A DNA stretch of 6,614 nt from Rhodobiaceae bacterium (GTDB lineage Bacteria; Pseudomonadota; Alphaproteobacteria; MED-G09). Below the pieces are notes generated by a model. That model searched no databases and had not been told where the DNA came from. It worked only from the letters and a program-made list of their open reading frames with translations. The DNA lies in NCBI GenBank assembly GCA_002683015.1, contig NYSO01000067.1:1-6614 (forward strand). The letters run 5' to 3'. This document shows, piece by piece, positions 1 through 6,614 of this stretch (positions are counted from its first letter, which is position 1; each line of letters opens with the position of its first letter). The position numbers and the translations under genes are program-made.

Positions 1-218
1 ACACAATGTCTGCAGTTAGAGCTGGTTTTTTCTGGGGATATACTGGTTTGATTGACAATATCATTAATTTAATTAAGAAAGAGACTAGAAAATCTTTTAA
101 AGTAATTATTACTGGTGGATTTTCAAATTTATTTAAAAACTCAATTAAAACGAAAGCAAATCACAACCAAGATATTACAATTAATGGTCTAATAAAGATT
201 TCAAAATTAATTAAATAA
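1..218 (+). CDS. coaX: Type III pantothenate kinase, C-terminal part (5' end outside window)
   Basis: CoaX phosphorylates pantothenate with ATP, the first step of coenzyme A synthesis, in the cytoplasm. Only the last 71 codons are visible. The reading frame is open back to base 3 (bases 1-2 are part of a codon) and stops with TAA at 216-218. The segment TMSAVRAGFFWGYTGLID fits the conserved NT-x-x-A-x-x-x-G-x-x-x-G stretch of type III kinases, and IITGGFSNLF fits the later TGG motif of this ASKHA-fold family; together these identify it despite the truncation. The ATG at base 6 is internal (the methionine follows the conserved threonine), not a start. The rnj start follows after one base, so the two are probably co-transcribed; in alphaproteobacteria coaX commonly precedes rnj. 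Type III enzymes are known to be feedback-insensitive to CoA, but that cannot be read from this fragment. Identity is fairly sure; completeness cannot be judged. Confidence 0.87.
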   Translation, partial: TMSAVRAGFFWGYTGLIDNIINLIKKETRKSFKVIITGGFSNLFKNSIKTKANHNQDITINGLIKISKLIK

Positions 219-219
219 T

Positions 220-1878
220 ATGAAAGACGAACTATTATTTTGTCCCTTAGGTGGATCAGGTGAAATAGGCATGAACATGAATTTGTTCGGCTATGGGCAG
301 TCCAGTGATCATAAATGGATTATGGTAGATATAGGTGTAACTTTTGCAGATGATAGTATTCCAGGCGTTGATTTAATTTATCCAGATCCAGGATTCATTG
401 TTGAAAGAAAAGATAATTTGTTAGGAATTATTTTAACACATGCTCACGAAGATCACATTGGCGCAATTGCTCATTTATGGCCTAAACTTAAATGTAAAAT
501 TTTTGCAACACCATTTACTGCAGTTTTAATCAGAGAAAAATTTAGAGAGAAGCAAATTGATATAACTAATGACTTACAGATCGTTGAATTGAATGGAAAA
601 GTATCTTTAGATCCATTTGAAATTGAGTACATTACTTTAACACATTCTATATTAGAACCTAATGGACTTAGAATAAAAACCCCAGCTGGAGTTATTTTGC
701 ATACTGGAGATTGGAAAGTAGATCCAAATCCTTTAATTGGAGACAATATAAATGAAAAAAGGTTGAAAGAAATTGGTCAAGAAGGTGTTCTAGCAATGAT
801 TTGCGATTCAACAAATGTTTTTAGTCCTGGTAGATCCGGATCAGAGTTAGATGTTAGAAAAAATATGTTGAAAGTTATGTCTAGATTAAAAAAAAGGATT
901 ATCATAACTTCTTTTGCTTCAAATGTTGCTAGAATGGAAACAGCTTTTTACTGCGCAGAACAAACAGGAAGACAGATTTCATTAGTTGGAAGATCTATGC
1001 ATCGAATTTATAAAGCTGCTCGCCAATGTGGATATTTAAAAAAAACGATTGAACCAATTGATCCAAGAGAGGCAAAAAATTTCTCAAGAGAAAAAATTGT
1101 ATATTTGTGTACAGGAAGCCAAGGTGAACCAATGGGAGCAATGATGAGAATTTCAAGCTATACTCATCCAGATGTTTTTATTGAAAAAGATGACGCCGTA
1201 ATTTTTTCTTCAAAAATTATACCTGGTAATGAAAAAAAACTTTATAAACTTCATAACCAGCTAGTTAAGGATGGAATAGAGGTAATATCTGAAGAAACTG
1301 AATTCGTCCATGTTTCTGGACATCCAAATAGAGAAGATCTAAAAGAGATGTATCAATGGGTAAAACCCAAATGTGTAATACCTGTTCACGGTGAGCATAG
1401 ACATATGATTGAACACATAAATTTTGCTAAAGAAATGCAAGTACCACATCCAGTTCAAGTAGAGAATGGTGATATAGTAAAATTATATCCTGGAAATAAG
1501 CCCGAAGTATATGATAAAGCACCGTGTGGAAGACTCTATTTAGATGGCAGTGTGAGTGTTGATCCTGACTCACAATCAATAAAAGATAGAAAAAATTTAA
1601 GTGCAAATGGATATCTTGAAGTAACAATAATGATTACACCTAAGGGGAATATACACAACAATCCTATACTTTCGTTCCGTGGCCTACCTGTGGATGACAG
1701 GGAGGATTTTGTTTATGGATTAGAGGAAGAAATTGAAAAAACTTCGAAAACATTTAAAATTGGAAGCAAACAACAAGAACATAATCTGATTGATGCATTA
1801 AAGATTGTCTGTAGAAAATTTTCTAAAGAGAGAACAGGAAAAAAACCTTTTACAAATATTAATTTAGTAAGAATTTAA
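220..1878 (+). CDS. rnj: Ribonuclease J (beta-CASP metallo-beta-lactamase RNase)
   Basis: RNase J is a zinc-dependent 5'-3' exonuclease and endonuclease of RNA turnover; in alphaproteobacteria it matures 5' ends of ribosomal RNA. The protein has 552 residues, the normal family length. The metallo-beta-lactamase fold starts with GGSGEIGMN near residue 11 and D37. The metal-binding HAHEDH motif lies at 74-79 (H74, H76, D78, H79), with the further ligands H142, D164 (TGDW) and H390 (VHGEHRH). The beta-CASP part spans about 210-385 and includes TSFASN (about 230-235), CTGSQGEP (297-304) and HVSGH (364-368). The last ~100 residues correspond to the C-terminal domain of RNase J. All expected catalytic residues are present, so it should be active. 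The ATG comes one base after the coaX stop and has no Shine-Dalgarno sequence; the product starts directly at the family's first strand. The stop overlaps the next start by one base (TAATG). Confidence 0.97.
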   Translation: MKDELLFCPLGGSGEIGMNMNLFGYGQSSDHKWIMVDIGVTFADDSIPGVDLIYPDPGFIVERKDNLLGIILTHAHEDHIGAIAHLWPKLKCKIFATPFTAVLIREKFREKQIDITNDLQIVELNGKVSLDPFEIEYITLTHSILEPNGLRIKTPAGVILHTGDWKVDPNPLIGDNINEKRLKEIGQEGVLAMICDSTNVFSPGRSGSELDVRKNMLKVMSRLKKRIIITSFASNVARMETAFYCAEQTGRQISLVGRSMHRIYKAARQCGYLKKTIEPIDPREAKNFSREKIVYLCTGSQGEPMGAMMRISSYTHPDVFIEKDDAVIFSSKIIPGNEKKLYKLHNQLVKDGIEVISEETEFVHVSGHPNREDLKEMYQWVKPKCVIPVHGEHRHMIEHINFAKEMQVPHPVQVENGDIVKLYPGNKPEVYDKAPCGRLYLDGSVSVDPDSQSIKDRKNLSANGYLEVTIMITPKGNIHNNPILSFRGLPVDDREDFVYGLEEEIEKTSKTFKIGSKQQEHNLIDALKIVCRKFSKERTGKKPFTNINLVRI

Positions 1879-1880
1879 TG
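1876..1880 (+). other. rnj/DUF1467 stop-start overlap (TAATG)
   Basis: The TAA stop of rnj and the ATG of the DUF1467 gene share one A. No purine-rich Shine-Dalgarno sequence lies in the 15 bases before the ATG, so the second gene is probably translated by ribosomes that finish rnj. The coupling is inferred from the geometry. Confidence 0.75.
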
Positions 1881-2123
1881 AGCGTAACTGGTTTAGCTAT
1901 TATCTATATAATTATATGGTGGATAGTTTTCTTTGCTATTTTACCTATTGATGTTAATAGAGCAAAAACTGTAAAAATTGAGGGTGAAGATCCTGGATCT
2001 CCAGAAAATCCAAAAATGCTGAAAAAATTCTTAAATTGCACAGGAATTACTACTGTTATTTTTATGATAATTTACTTATTAATTAAATTTGAATATTTAA
2101 ATTTAAGAAATATGATCAATTAA
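1878..2123 (+). CDS. DUF1467 family small inner-membrane protein
   Basis: An 81-residue protein of unknown function matching the DUF1467 family, which is typical of Alphaproteobacteria and usually sits between rnj and proS. It has two hydrophobic segments likely to cross the inner membrane, at about residues 5-23 (rich in I and W, with IIWWIVFFAILP) and 53-70 (TGITTVIFMIIYLLIKF). A charged linker between them carries the family-like stretch EGEDPGSPENPKMLKKF. By the positive-inside rule the loop, with its R and K residues, is probably cytoplasmic, giving a hairpin with both ends outside; this is inference. There is no cleavable signal peptide and no catalytic motif. Its ATG shares the A of the rnj stop codon (TAATG), suggesting translational coupling, and proS begins one base after its stop. 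The function is not known and position alone does not reveal it. Confidence 0.85.
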   Translation: MSVTGLAIIYIIIWWIVFFAILPIDVNRAKTVKIEGEDPGSPENPKMLKKFLNCTGITTVIFMIIYLLIKFEYLNLRNMIN

Positions 2124-2124
2124 G

Positions 2125-3459
2125 ATGCTTTTATCAAATTCATTTATTCCAATTTTAAAAAATAATCCCTCAGAGGCAAAAATTAAATCTCATCAGTTAA
2201 TGTTGAGAGTTGGCATGATAAAGCAAGCTTCAGCAGGAATTTACTCGTGGCTACCTTTGGGCTTTAAGGTAATGAAAAAAATAGAGAAAATTGTCAGACA
2301 AGAACAAAATAAAATTGGAGTTCAAGAAATATTAATGCCAACAATTCAATCGAGTGAAATTTGGAAAGAAAGCGGTCGTTATGAAGATTATGGTGAGGAG
2401 ATGCTTAGAATAAAAGATCGACAAAATAGAGAAATGTTATATGGACCAACAAACGAGGAGCAAGTTACAGAAATTTTTAGATCGTCAATAAAATCCTATA
2501 AATCATTACCGCAACTTTTGTATCATATACAATGGAAATTTAGAGATGAAATCAGACCAAGATTTGGAATTATGCGTGGTCGAGAATTTTACATGAAAGA
2601 TGCTTATTCATTTGATGTTTCTGACGAAGATGCTTTTTATTCATATAATAAATTTTTTCTTTCATACTTAAGAACATTTAAAAAATTATCTTTAACAGCC
2701 ATACCAATGGCTGCTGATACAGGACCTATTGGCGGAAATTTGTCGCATGAGTTTATTATTCTTGCAGACACAGGTGAAAGTAAGATTTTTACAGATAAAA
2801 GAATATTTGATTTAAATAGTGACGATACAAAATTAGAGAAAACATCTTTGGAAAATATGAGAAAAAAATATGAACAATTCTATGCAGTAACTGATGAAAA
2901 ATTCAATAAAGATGAATTTGAAAAAATTGTTTCTAAAGAAAATCAATTAATCACAAAAGGTATCGAAGTAGGTCATATATTTTATTTTGGTGACAAGTAT
3001 TCGAAACCAATGGGAGCATCAGTTGATTTACCAGGAGGAAAAAAAGATTTTGTCAAAATGGGCTCATATGGAATAGGTGTATCAAGACTGGTAGGCGCTA
3101 TAATTGAAGCTAAATATGATGATAAAAATGAGATCATGAAATGGCCATGGTGTGTTGCTCCTTATGATGTTGCTTTAATACCTATGATAAATAAAAATGA
3201 TAATTCTGCTTTAGAGAAAGCGAATAATATTAATAAAGAATTACTCAAAAATAATTTTGATGCAATAATTGATGATACTGATGAAAATATTTCTTCAAAA
3301 ATAAAAAAAATGAATTTAATTGGAGCTCCATATCAAATTATTATTGGAAAAAAAAATGATGGTGAATTATTAGAATTTAAAGAAACAGGTGGAGAAACTC
3401 AAAATTTATCATTAGAGAAAATTATTGAAATTTTAACAAAACAACAAAATTCAAATTGA
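2125..3459 (+). CDS. proS: Proline--tRNA ligase, short alphaproteobacterial form lacking the large editing insertion
   Basis: This cytoplasmic class II aminoacyl-tRNA synthetase joins proline to tRNA-Pro using ATP. It has 444 residues; the common bacterial form with the INS editing domain is about 570. Motif 1 lies around 65-72 (GVQEILMP), GPTNEE at 107-112, motif 2 at 139-159 (FRDEIRPRFG...REFYMKD), the AADTGPIGG stretch at 196-204, EVGHIFYFG at 281-289, and motif 3 at 312-321 (MGSYGIGVSR). Residues from about 345 form the anticodon-binding domain. Only ~65 residues (about 215-280) lie where longer enzymes carry the INS domain, so this is the truncated type known from Caulobacter and Rhodopseudomonas. 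That type cannot clear Ala-tRNA-Pro itself and relies on a separate trans-editing protein. The ATG lies one base after the DUF1467 gene, and the N-terminus (LLSNSFIPILK) fits the family start. The TGA stop overlaps the next gene's TTG start. Identity is certain. Confidence 0.97.
   Translation: MLLSNSFIPILKNNPSEAKIKSHQLMLRVGMIKQASAGIYSWLPLGFKVMKKIEKIVRQEQNKIGVQEILMPTIQSSEIWKESGRYEDYGEEMLRIKDRQNREMLYGPTNEEQVTEIFRSSIKSYKSLPQLLYHIQWKFRDEIRPRFGIMRGREFYMKDAYSFDVSDEDAFYSYNKFFLSYLRTFKKLSLTAIPMAADTGPIGGNLSHEFIILADTGESKIFTDKRIFDLNSDDTKLEKTSLENMRKKYEQFYAVTDEKFNKDEFEKIVSKENQLITKGIEVGHIFYFGDKYSKPMGASVDLPGGKKDFVKMGSYGIGVSRLVGAIIEAKYDDKNEIMKWPWCVAPYDVALIPMINKNDNSALEKANNINKELLKNNFDAIIDDTDENISSKIKKMNLIGAPYQIIIGKKNDGELLEFKETGGETQNLSLEKIIEILTKQQNSN
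3456..3459 (+). other. proS/lolC-E stop-start overlap with TTG start (TTGA)
   Basis: The TTG start of the Lol permease overlaps the TGA stop of proS in the four bases TTGA, a variant of the common ATGA coupling junction. The upstream 20 bases are A-rich with no Shine-Dalgarno match. The start is decided by protein alignment: no ATG or GTG in frame before helix 1 gives a family-like N-terminus. A weak start codon here would make expression depend on proS translation; that is inference. Confidence 0.8.
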
Positions 3460-4688
3460 TTTCTACATTAGAAAAAGAAATTACTTTACGATTTTTAAAG
3501 GCTAGAAAAAAAGATGGCTTTTTAAATGTAATATCAATCTTTTCATTTATTGGAATAAGTTTAGGTGTAGCAGTTCTGATTATTGTTATGTCCGTCATGA
3601 ATGGATTTAGAGCAGAATTGATTAATAAAATTGTGGGTTTTAATTCTCATATAACTGTTCAGCCTTATGATAAACCTATTGATATTGATGAAAAATACAA
3701 AAGCAGTTTAGAATTAATTTCAAAAAATTTGATATTAAGTAATTCAAGTGAAGCTATAATTATAAACGAACAAAACTCAAAAGGAATACTTTTAAGAGGC
3801 TACCTCGAGAGCGACTTTTCCCAACTAGAAATAATAAATAATGGAAATTTTATTGGCCAAAATAAAAAATTAAAAAAAAATTTTATATCAATTGGGAGAG
3901 AATTAAGTTTTAATCTTGATTTGGATATTGGTGACAACATCACTATCATGTCATCAGCAGGTCTCGAAACAATTGTTGGAAATTTGCCGAAACAAAAAAG
4001 TTTTATAATTTCATCAATATTTGACAGTGGATTGGCAGATTTCGATAATAATATAGTTTTTATAAATTTAACTACACTAGAGGAATTTTCTAATCTTTCT
4101 GAAGGTGATCGTAACTTAGAAATATATCTAAAAAATCCTCAAAAGATAGAAAATCAAAAAAGGATTGTTCAAAACATTTTCCCTAATGATTTAGTTTTTA
4201 CCTGGGCAGATATGAATAAATCTTTATTTTCTGCATTAAAAGTTGAGAGAAATGTTATGTTTATAATTTTATCTTTAATTATAATAGTGGCCGCTTTTAA
4301 TATAATTTCAGGTTTAACAATATTAGTAAAAAATAAAACTAAGGAAATTGCTATACTTAAATCAATTGGAGTATTAAACGACTCTATTATAAAGATATTT
4401 TTTTTAGTTGGAGTTATAATTGGAACATCTGCAACTTTATTTGGTGTTTTGCTTGGAGTTATTTTTTCAATTTATGTTGAAAATATAAGAGAATTTATAA
4501 GTACTACTTTTAATATTTCTTTGTTTCCTGAAGAAATTTATTTTTTAAGTACTATGCCATCGGAAATAAATATTAGCTCCATAGTCCTAATTTCTATTTG
4601 CTCAATTTTTATAACAATTTTAGTCTCAATTTTTCCAGCTAAGAAAGCTTCAAAATTAGATCCAATAAAATCATTAAAATATGAATAA
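3456..4688 (+). CDS. Lipoprotein-releasing ABC transporter permease, LolC/LolE family (TTG start)
   Basis: This inner-membrane subunit of the LolCDE-type transporter extracts outer-membrane lipoproteins from the inner membrane and hands them to the carrier LolA. The 410 residues have the family layout: a short cytoplasmic N-terminus (LRFLKARKKDGF), helix 1 at about 24-48 ending in the family-typical VMSVMNGFR, a periplasmic domain at about 50-262, then three helices at about 266-290, 314-341 and 373-395, with [17 protein letters not shown] closing the chain as in other members. The start is TTG at 3456: the next in-frame ATG codons (M45, M48) lie inside helix 1 and would destroy it, whereas residues 5-25 match the family N-terminus. 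Only one permease gene is present before lolD, so it probably works as a homodimer (LolF-like) unless a second copy exists elsewhere. I therefore leave the symbol open between lolC, lolE and lolF. The end overlaps lolD by eight bases. Confidence 0.93.
   Translation: MISTLEKEITLRFLKARKKDGFLNVISIFSFIGISLGVAVLIIVMSVMNGFRAELINKIVGFNSHITVQPYDKPIDIDEKYKSSLELISKNLILSNSSEAIIINEQNSKGILLRGYLESDFSQLEIINNGNFIGQNKKLKKNFISIGRELSFNLDLDIGDNITIMSSAGLETIVGNLPKQKSFIISSIFDSGLADFDNNIVFINLTTLEEFSNLSEGDRNLEIYLKNPQKIENQKRIVQNIFPNDLVFTWADMNKSLFSALKVERNVMFIILSLIIIVAAFNIISGLTILVKNKTKEIAILKSIGVLNDSIIKIFFLVGVIIGTSATLFGVLLGVIFSIYVENIREFISTTFNISLFPEEIYFLSTMPSEINISSIVLISICSIFITILVSIFPAKKASKLDPIKSLKYE
4681..4688 (+). other. 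lolC-E/lolD eight-base coding overlap
   Basis: The ATG of lolD precedes the TAA of the permease gene by five bases (ATGAATAA), so the last codons of one gene encode the first of the next in another frame. This favours coupled synthesis of the two transporter subunits. Confidence 0.8.
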
Positions 4689-5358
4689 TCTTATTGAATT
4701 ATCAAATTTAAATAAAATTTTTATTGCAAAAAAGAATTTGAGGGTTTTAAAAAAGATAAATTTTAAATTTAAATCCGGCAAGATTTATTCTTTAATGGGC
4801 CCTTCAGGATCGGGTAAATCGACATTGCTGAATCTAATTTCTTTAATAGATAAACCTTCTTCTGGATTGATAAAATTTAATAATAAACAAATTGATTTTG
4901 ATAATAATAAAGAAAATGATATATTTAGATCAAATAATATAGGAATTATTTATCAACAAGATAACCTATTGCCAGACTTTAATGCTTTAGAAAATGTTTA
5001 TCTTGCAAGCCTAGCCGCTGGCAACAAAAAAGATTTTGCTATTAATAAATCAAAAAAAATTTTAAAATTAGTTGGACTTTCAAATAGACTTGATCATTAT
5101 CCAAATGAACTTTCAGGGGGAGAAAAACAGAGAGTCTCGATTGCTAGAGCAATTATAAATGAGCCAAAAATTATCTTGGCAGATGAACCAACTGGTAGTC
5201 TTGATAAAAAAACATCAGAGGAAATTTTTGCTTTGTTAAAAAAACAAGTAAATTCAAATAGATTAATAATATTTGCAACTCATAATAGATTTTTTGCTAA
5301 AAAATCGGATTATATATTGGAAATGGTGGATGGTAATATAAAATCTACTAATGTCTGA
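4681..5358 (+). CDS. lolD: Lipoprotein-releasing system ATP-binding protein LolD
   Basis: LolD is the cytoplasmic ATPase that powers the LolC/E permease encoded just upstream. The 225 residues are full length for the family. Visible motifs are Walker [10 protein letters not shown] (40-48), Q-loop glutamine Q92, ABC signature LSGGEKQ (144-150), Walker B IILADEP with catalytic E169, D-loop SLD (173-175) and the switch histidine H201. The stretch [12 protein letters not shown] (95-106) is characteristic of LolD and separates it from related MacB- and FtsE-type ATPases; adjacency to a LolC/E permease supports this. All catalytic residues are intact. The ATG lies inside the last codons of the permease gene (eight-base overlap, ATGAATAA) without a Shine-Dalgarno sequence, which suggests coupled translation of the two subunits. 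The TGA stop lies eight bases into dnaE. Confidence 0.95.
   Translation: MNNLIELSNLNKIFIAKKNLRVLKKINFKFKSGKIYSLMGPSGSGKSTLLNLISLIDKPSSGLIKFNNKQIDFDNNKENDIFRSNNIGIIYQQDNLLPDFNALENVYLASLAAGNKKDFAINKSKKILKLVGLSNRLDHYPNELSGGEKQRVSIARAIINEPKIILADEPTGSLDKKTSEEIFALLKKQVNSNRLIIFATHNRFFAKKSDYILEMVDGNIKSTNV
5351..5358 (+). other. lolD/dnaE eight-base coding overlap
   Basis: The ATG of dnaE precedes the TGA of lolD by five bases (ATGTCTGA). The nearest purine-rich stretch, GGTGGA at 5325-5330, is about 20 bases upstream of the ATG, too far to act as a normal Shine-Dalgarno sequence. Initiation by re-use of ribosomes ending lolD is likely but inferred. Confidence 0.75.
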
Positions 5359-6614
5359 GTCTAGGTTTCAAAATTTTAATCATCTCAAAATTCATTCTCA
5401 ATATTCTATATGTGAAGGTGCTTTAACAATAGACACTTTGAAAGATAAATCTAAAGAATTTCATATTAAAACACTTGGGTTGTGTGATACCTCAAATTTA
5501 TGTGGAGCAATTGAATTCTCAGAAAAAATTTCAAAGGCTGGTACTCAACCAATAATTGGATCCCAAATAAATTTTAAGTTTGAAGATACAATAGGATTAC
5601 TTCCTTTATTCGCGTTAAATGAAATAGGTTATAAAAAGATTATAGAATTATCATCAAAATCCTATTTAAATAACAATGAAATCTCAGAACCTATTTTAGA
5701 TTTAAATGAGATATTATCTTTAGATAACTCAGGAATATCAATTTTTTCTGGAACTATTTTTGGTTTATTTGGAAAATTATTTGATAAAGGTAAATTTAAG
5801 GAAATAACAAGTCTCTACAGCAGCTTATTTGAAAGTTTTAAAGATAGATTTTATATAGAAATTCAAAGACACAAAGATAATAACGAGCAAAGTTTTGAAA
5901 AATTTAATCTTAATCAATCAAATATACTTCAAATCCCTATAATAGCTACTAATGAAGTTTTTTATCTCACAAAAGATATGCATGAAGCTCATGATGCTCT
6001 TATTTGCATTGGTAATAAAACATATATTAATGAAAAAAATAGAGTCAGATATAGTTCTGAACATTATTTAAAAAATGATAATGAGATGTCCGAAATATTT
6101 TCAGATTTACCAGAGGCATTACAAAATAATTATAATTTCCCTTATAGATGTAGTTTTAGACCACTTTTTTCAAAACCAATATTACCAAATATAAGCTCAT
6201 CAGAAGATGGTAATGCAAATGATATTATTAAAAAAGAGTCATTTAATGGTCTTAAAGAAAAGTTTATCAAATATTTTAAAATAAAATTAAATGAAATGGA
6301 AACTGATAAACAGTTTTTGATCTATAAAGATCGATTAGACCATGAATTAGAAATTATCTTAAAAATGGATTATGCCAGTTATTTCTTGATTGTCTCAGAC
6401 TACATTAAATGGGCAAAAAGAAATGATATACCAGTTGGACCTGGAAGAGGATCAGGAGCTGGATCATTAGTTGCATGGTGTTTGTCAATTACAAATGTTG
6501 ATCCAATTAAATATAATTTAATTTTTGAAAGATTTTTAAATCCCGATAGAATCTCAATGCCAGATTTTGATATTGATTTTTGTGAAGAAAAAAGAGACTT
6601 AGTTTTTGAATATC
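5351..6614 (+). CDS. dnaE: DNA polymerase III alpha subunit, N-terminal 421 residues (3' end outside window)
   Basis: DnaE is the catalytic subunit of the replicative DNA polymerase. The frame opens with ATG at 5351, inside the end of lolD, and stays open to the window edge, giving about 421 of the ~1,150 residues usual for the family. The N-terminus ([19 protein letters not shown]) aligns closely with other proteobacterial DnaE starts, which supports this ATG. Residues ~8-280 form the PHP domain (HLKIHS at 11-16, CDTSNLCG at 45-52, IATNEVFYL further on). The polymerase part follows, with [10 protein letters not shown] (363-372) and MPDFDIDF (403-410), whose D405/D407/D409 cluster contains the catalytic palm aspartates. 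The third catalytic aspartate and the fingers, beta-clamp-binding and OB regions lie beyond the window. The PHP metal site looks degenerate (K13 and T47 at ligand positions), as in E. coli. No frameshift is seen; the truncation is only the window edge. Confidence 0.96.
   Translation, partial: MSESRFQNFNHLKIHSQYSICEGALTIDTLKDKSKEFHIKTLGLCDTSNLCGAIEFSEKISKAGTQPIIGSQINFKFEDTIGLLPLFALNEIGYKKIIELSSKSYLNNNEISEPILDLNEILSLDNSGISIFSGTIFGLFGKLFDKGKFKEITSLYSSLFESFKDRFYIEIQRHKDNNEQSFEKFNLNQSNILQIPIIATNEVFYLTKDMHEAHDALICIGNKTYINEKNRVRYSSEHYLKNDNEMSEIFSDLPEALQNNYNFPYRCSFRPLFSKPILPNISSSEDGNANDIIKKESFNGLKEKFIKYFKIKLNEMETDKQFLIYKDRLDHELEIILKMDYASYFLIVSDYIKWAKRNDIPVGPGRGSGAGSLVAWCLSITNVDPIKYNLIFERFLNPDRISMPDFDIDFCEEKRDLVFEY

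Noticed and set aside
6..218. A separate 70-residue small protein starting at the ATG at base 6
   Set aside because: The frame is open upstream to the window edge and the sequence matches the C-terminal part of type III pantothenate kinase, with the methionine inside a conserved block.
471..746. Open reading frame of ~90 codons on the minus strand
   Set aside because: It lies entirely antisense to the conserved metallo-beta-lactamase core of rnj, and its product resembles no family I recognise; it is a shadow of the real gene.
1427..1627. Minus-strand open frame of ~66 codons rich in H and L
   Set aside because: It is antisense to the C-terminal part of rnj with composition typical of a reversed AT-rich gene, and has no start context or family resemblance.
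4762..4773. Perfect 12-base palindrome TTTAAATTTAAA as a possible operator
   Set aside because: It lies inside lolD and encodes alternating F and K residues in a normal strand of the ATPase; such palindromes are expected by chance at this base composition, and no promoter is nearby.
3456..5358. Lol pair as a MacB-like or antimicrobial-peptide (BceAB-type) exporter instead
   Set aside because: The permease is separate from the ATPase with the four-helix LolC/E layout, the VMSVMNGFR helix-1 motif is LolC/E-specific, the ATPase carries the LolD stretch [12 protein letters not shown], and the proS-lol-dnaE context is that of the alphaproteobacterial Lol locus.
1..6614. Search for promoters, rho-independent terminators, tRNA or other RNA genes, CRISPR repeats, insertion sequences and attachment sites
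   Set aside because: There is no intergenic space, and I saw no GC-rich stem followed by a T run, no cloverleaf, no spaced direct repeats and no transposase or integrase motif on either strand.

Overview
The window is a gap-free stretch of housekeeping genes, all on the + strand, from a very AT-rich bacterium (by eye about a quarter to a third G+C). The gene order is coaX, rnj, a DUF1467 membrane protein gene, proS, lolC/E, lolD, dnaE. This order is familiar from Alphaproteobacteria. Combined with low G+C, extreme packing, and a short proline-tRNA ligase without the large editing insertion, it points to the SAR11 group (Pelagibacterales, Candidatus Pelagibacter-like). The class is secure; the exact lineage is inferred, and another AT-rich marine alphaproteobacterium is possible.

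Layout: 1-218 is the 3' end of a type III pantothenate kinase gene (start outside the window). 220-1878 is ribonuclease J. 1878-2123 is a two-helix DUF1467 membrane protein. 2125-3459 is prolyl-tRNA synthetase. 3456-4688 is the LolC/LolE-type permease of the lipoprotein release transporter, starting at TTG. 4681-5358 is its ATPase LolD. 5351 to the window end is the first ~421 codons of the DNA polymerase III alpha subunit (no stop reached). Neighbouring genes are separated by one base or overlap by 1 to 8 bases, so there is no intergenic stretch to hold a promoter, terminator, RNA gene or riboswitch. No convincing Shine-Dalgarno sequence was found before any of the six visible starts.

Functionally the genes cover CoA synthesis (CoaX), RNA processing and decay (RNase J), tRNA charging (ProS), outer-membrane lipoprotein export (LolC/E with LolD) and chromosome replication (DnaE). 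Only the two Lol proteins are expected to form a physical complex. The rest look like growth-linked genes kept in one co-transcribed, translationally coupled block whose promoter lies upstream of the window.

I found no mobile element, CRISPR array, phage gene, RNA gene or sign of transfer, and no evidence of a novel biological system. The points worth a second look are small: the TTG start at the proS/lolC/E junction, SD-less junctions throughout, a single Lol permease with a divergent Hook region, an editing-deficient type of ProRS, and a DnaE PHP domain lacking metal-ligand residues.
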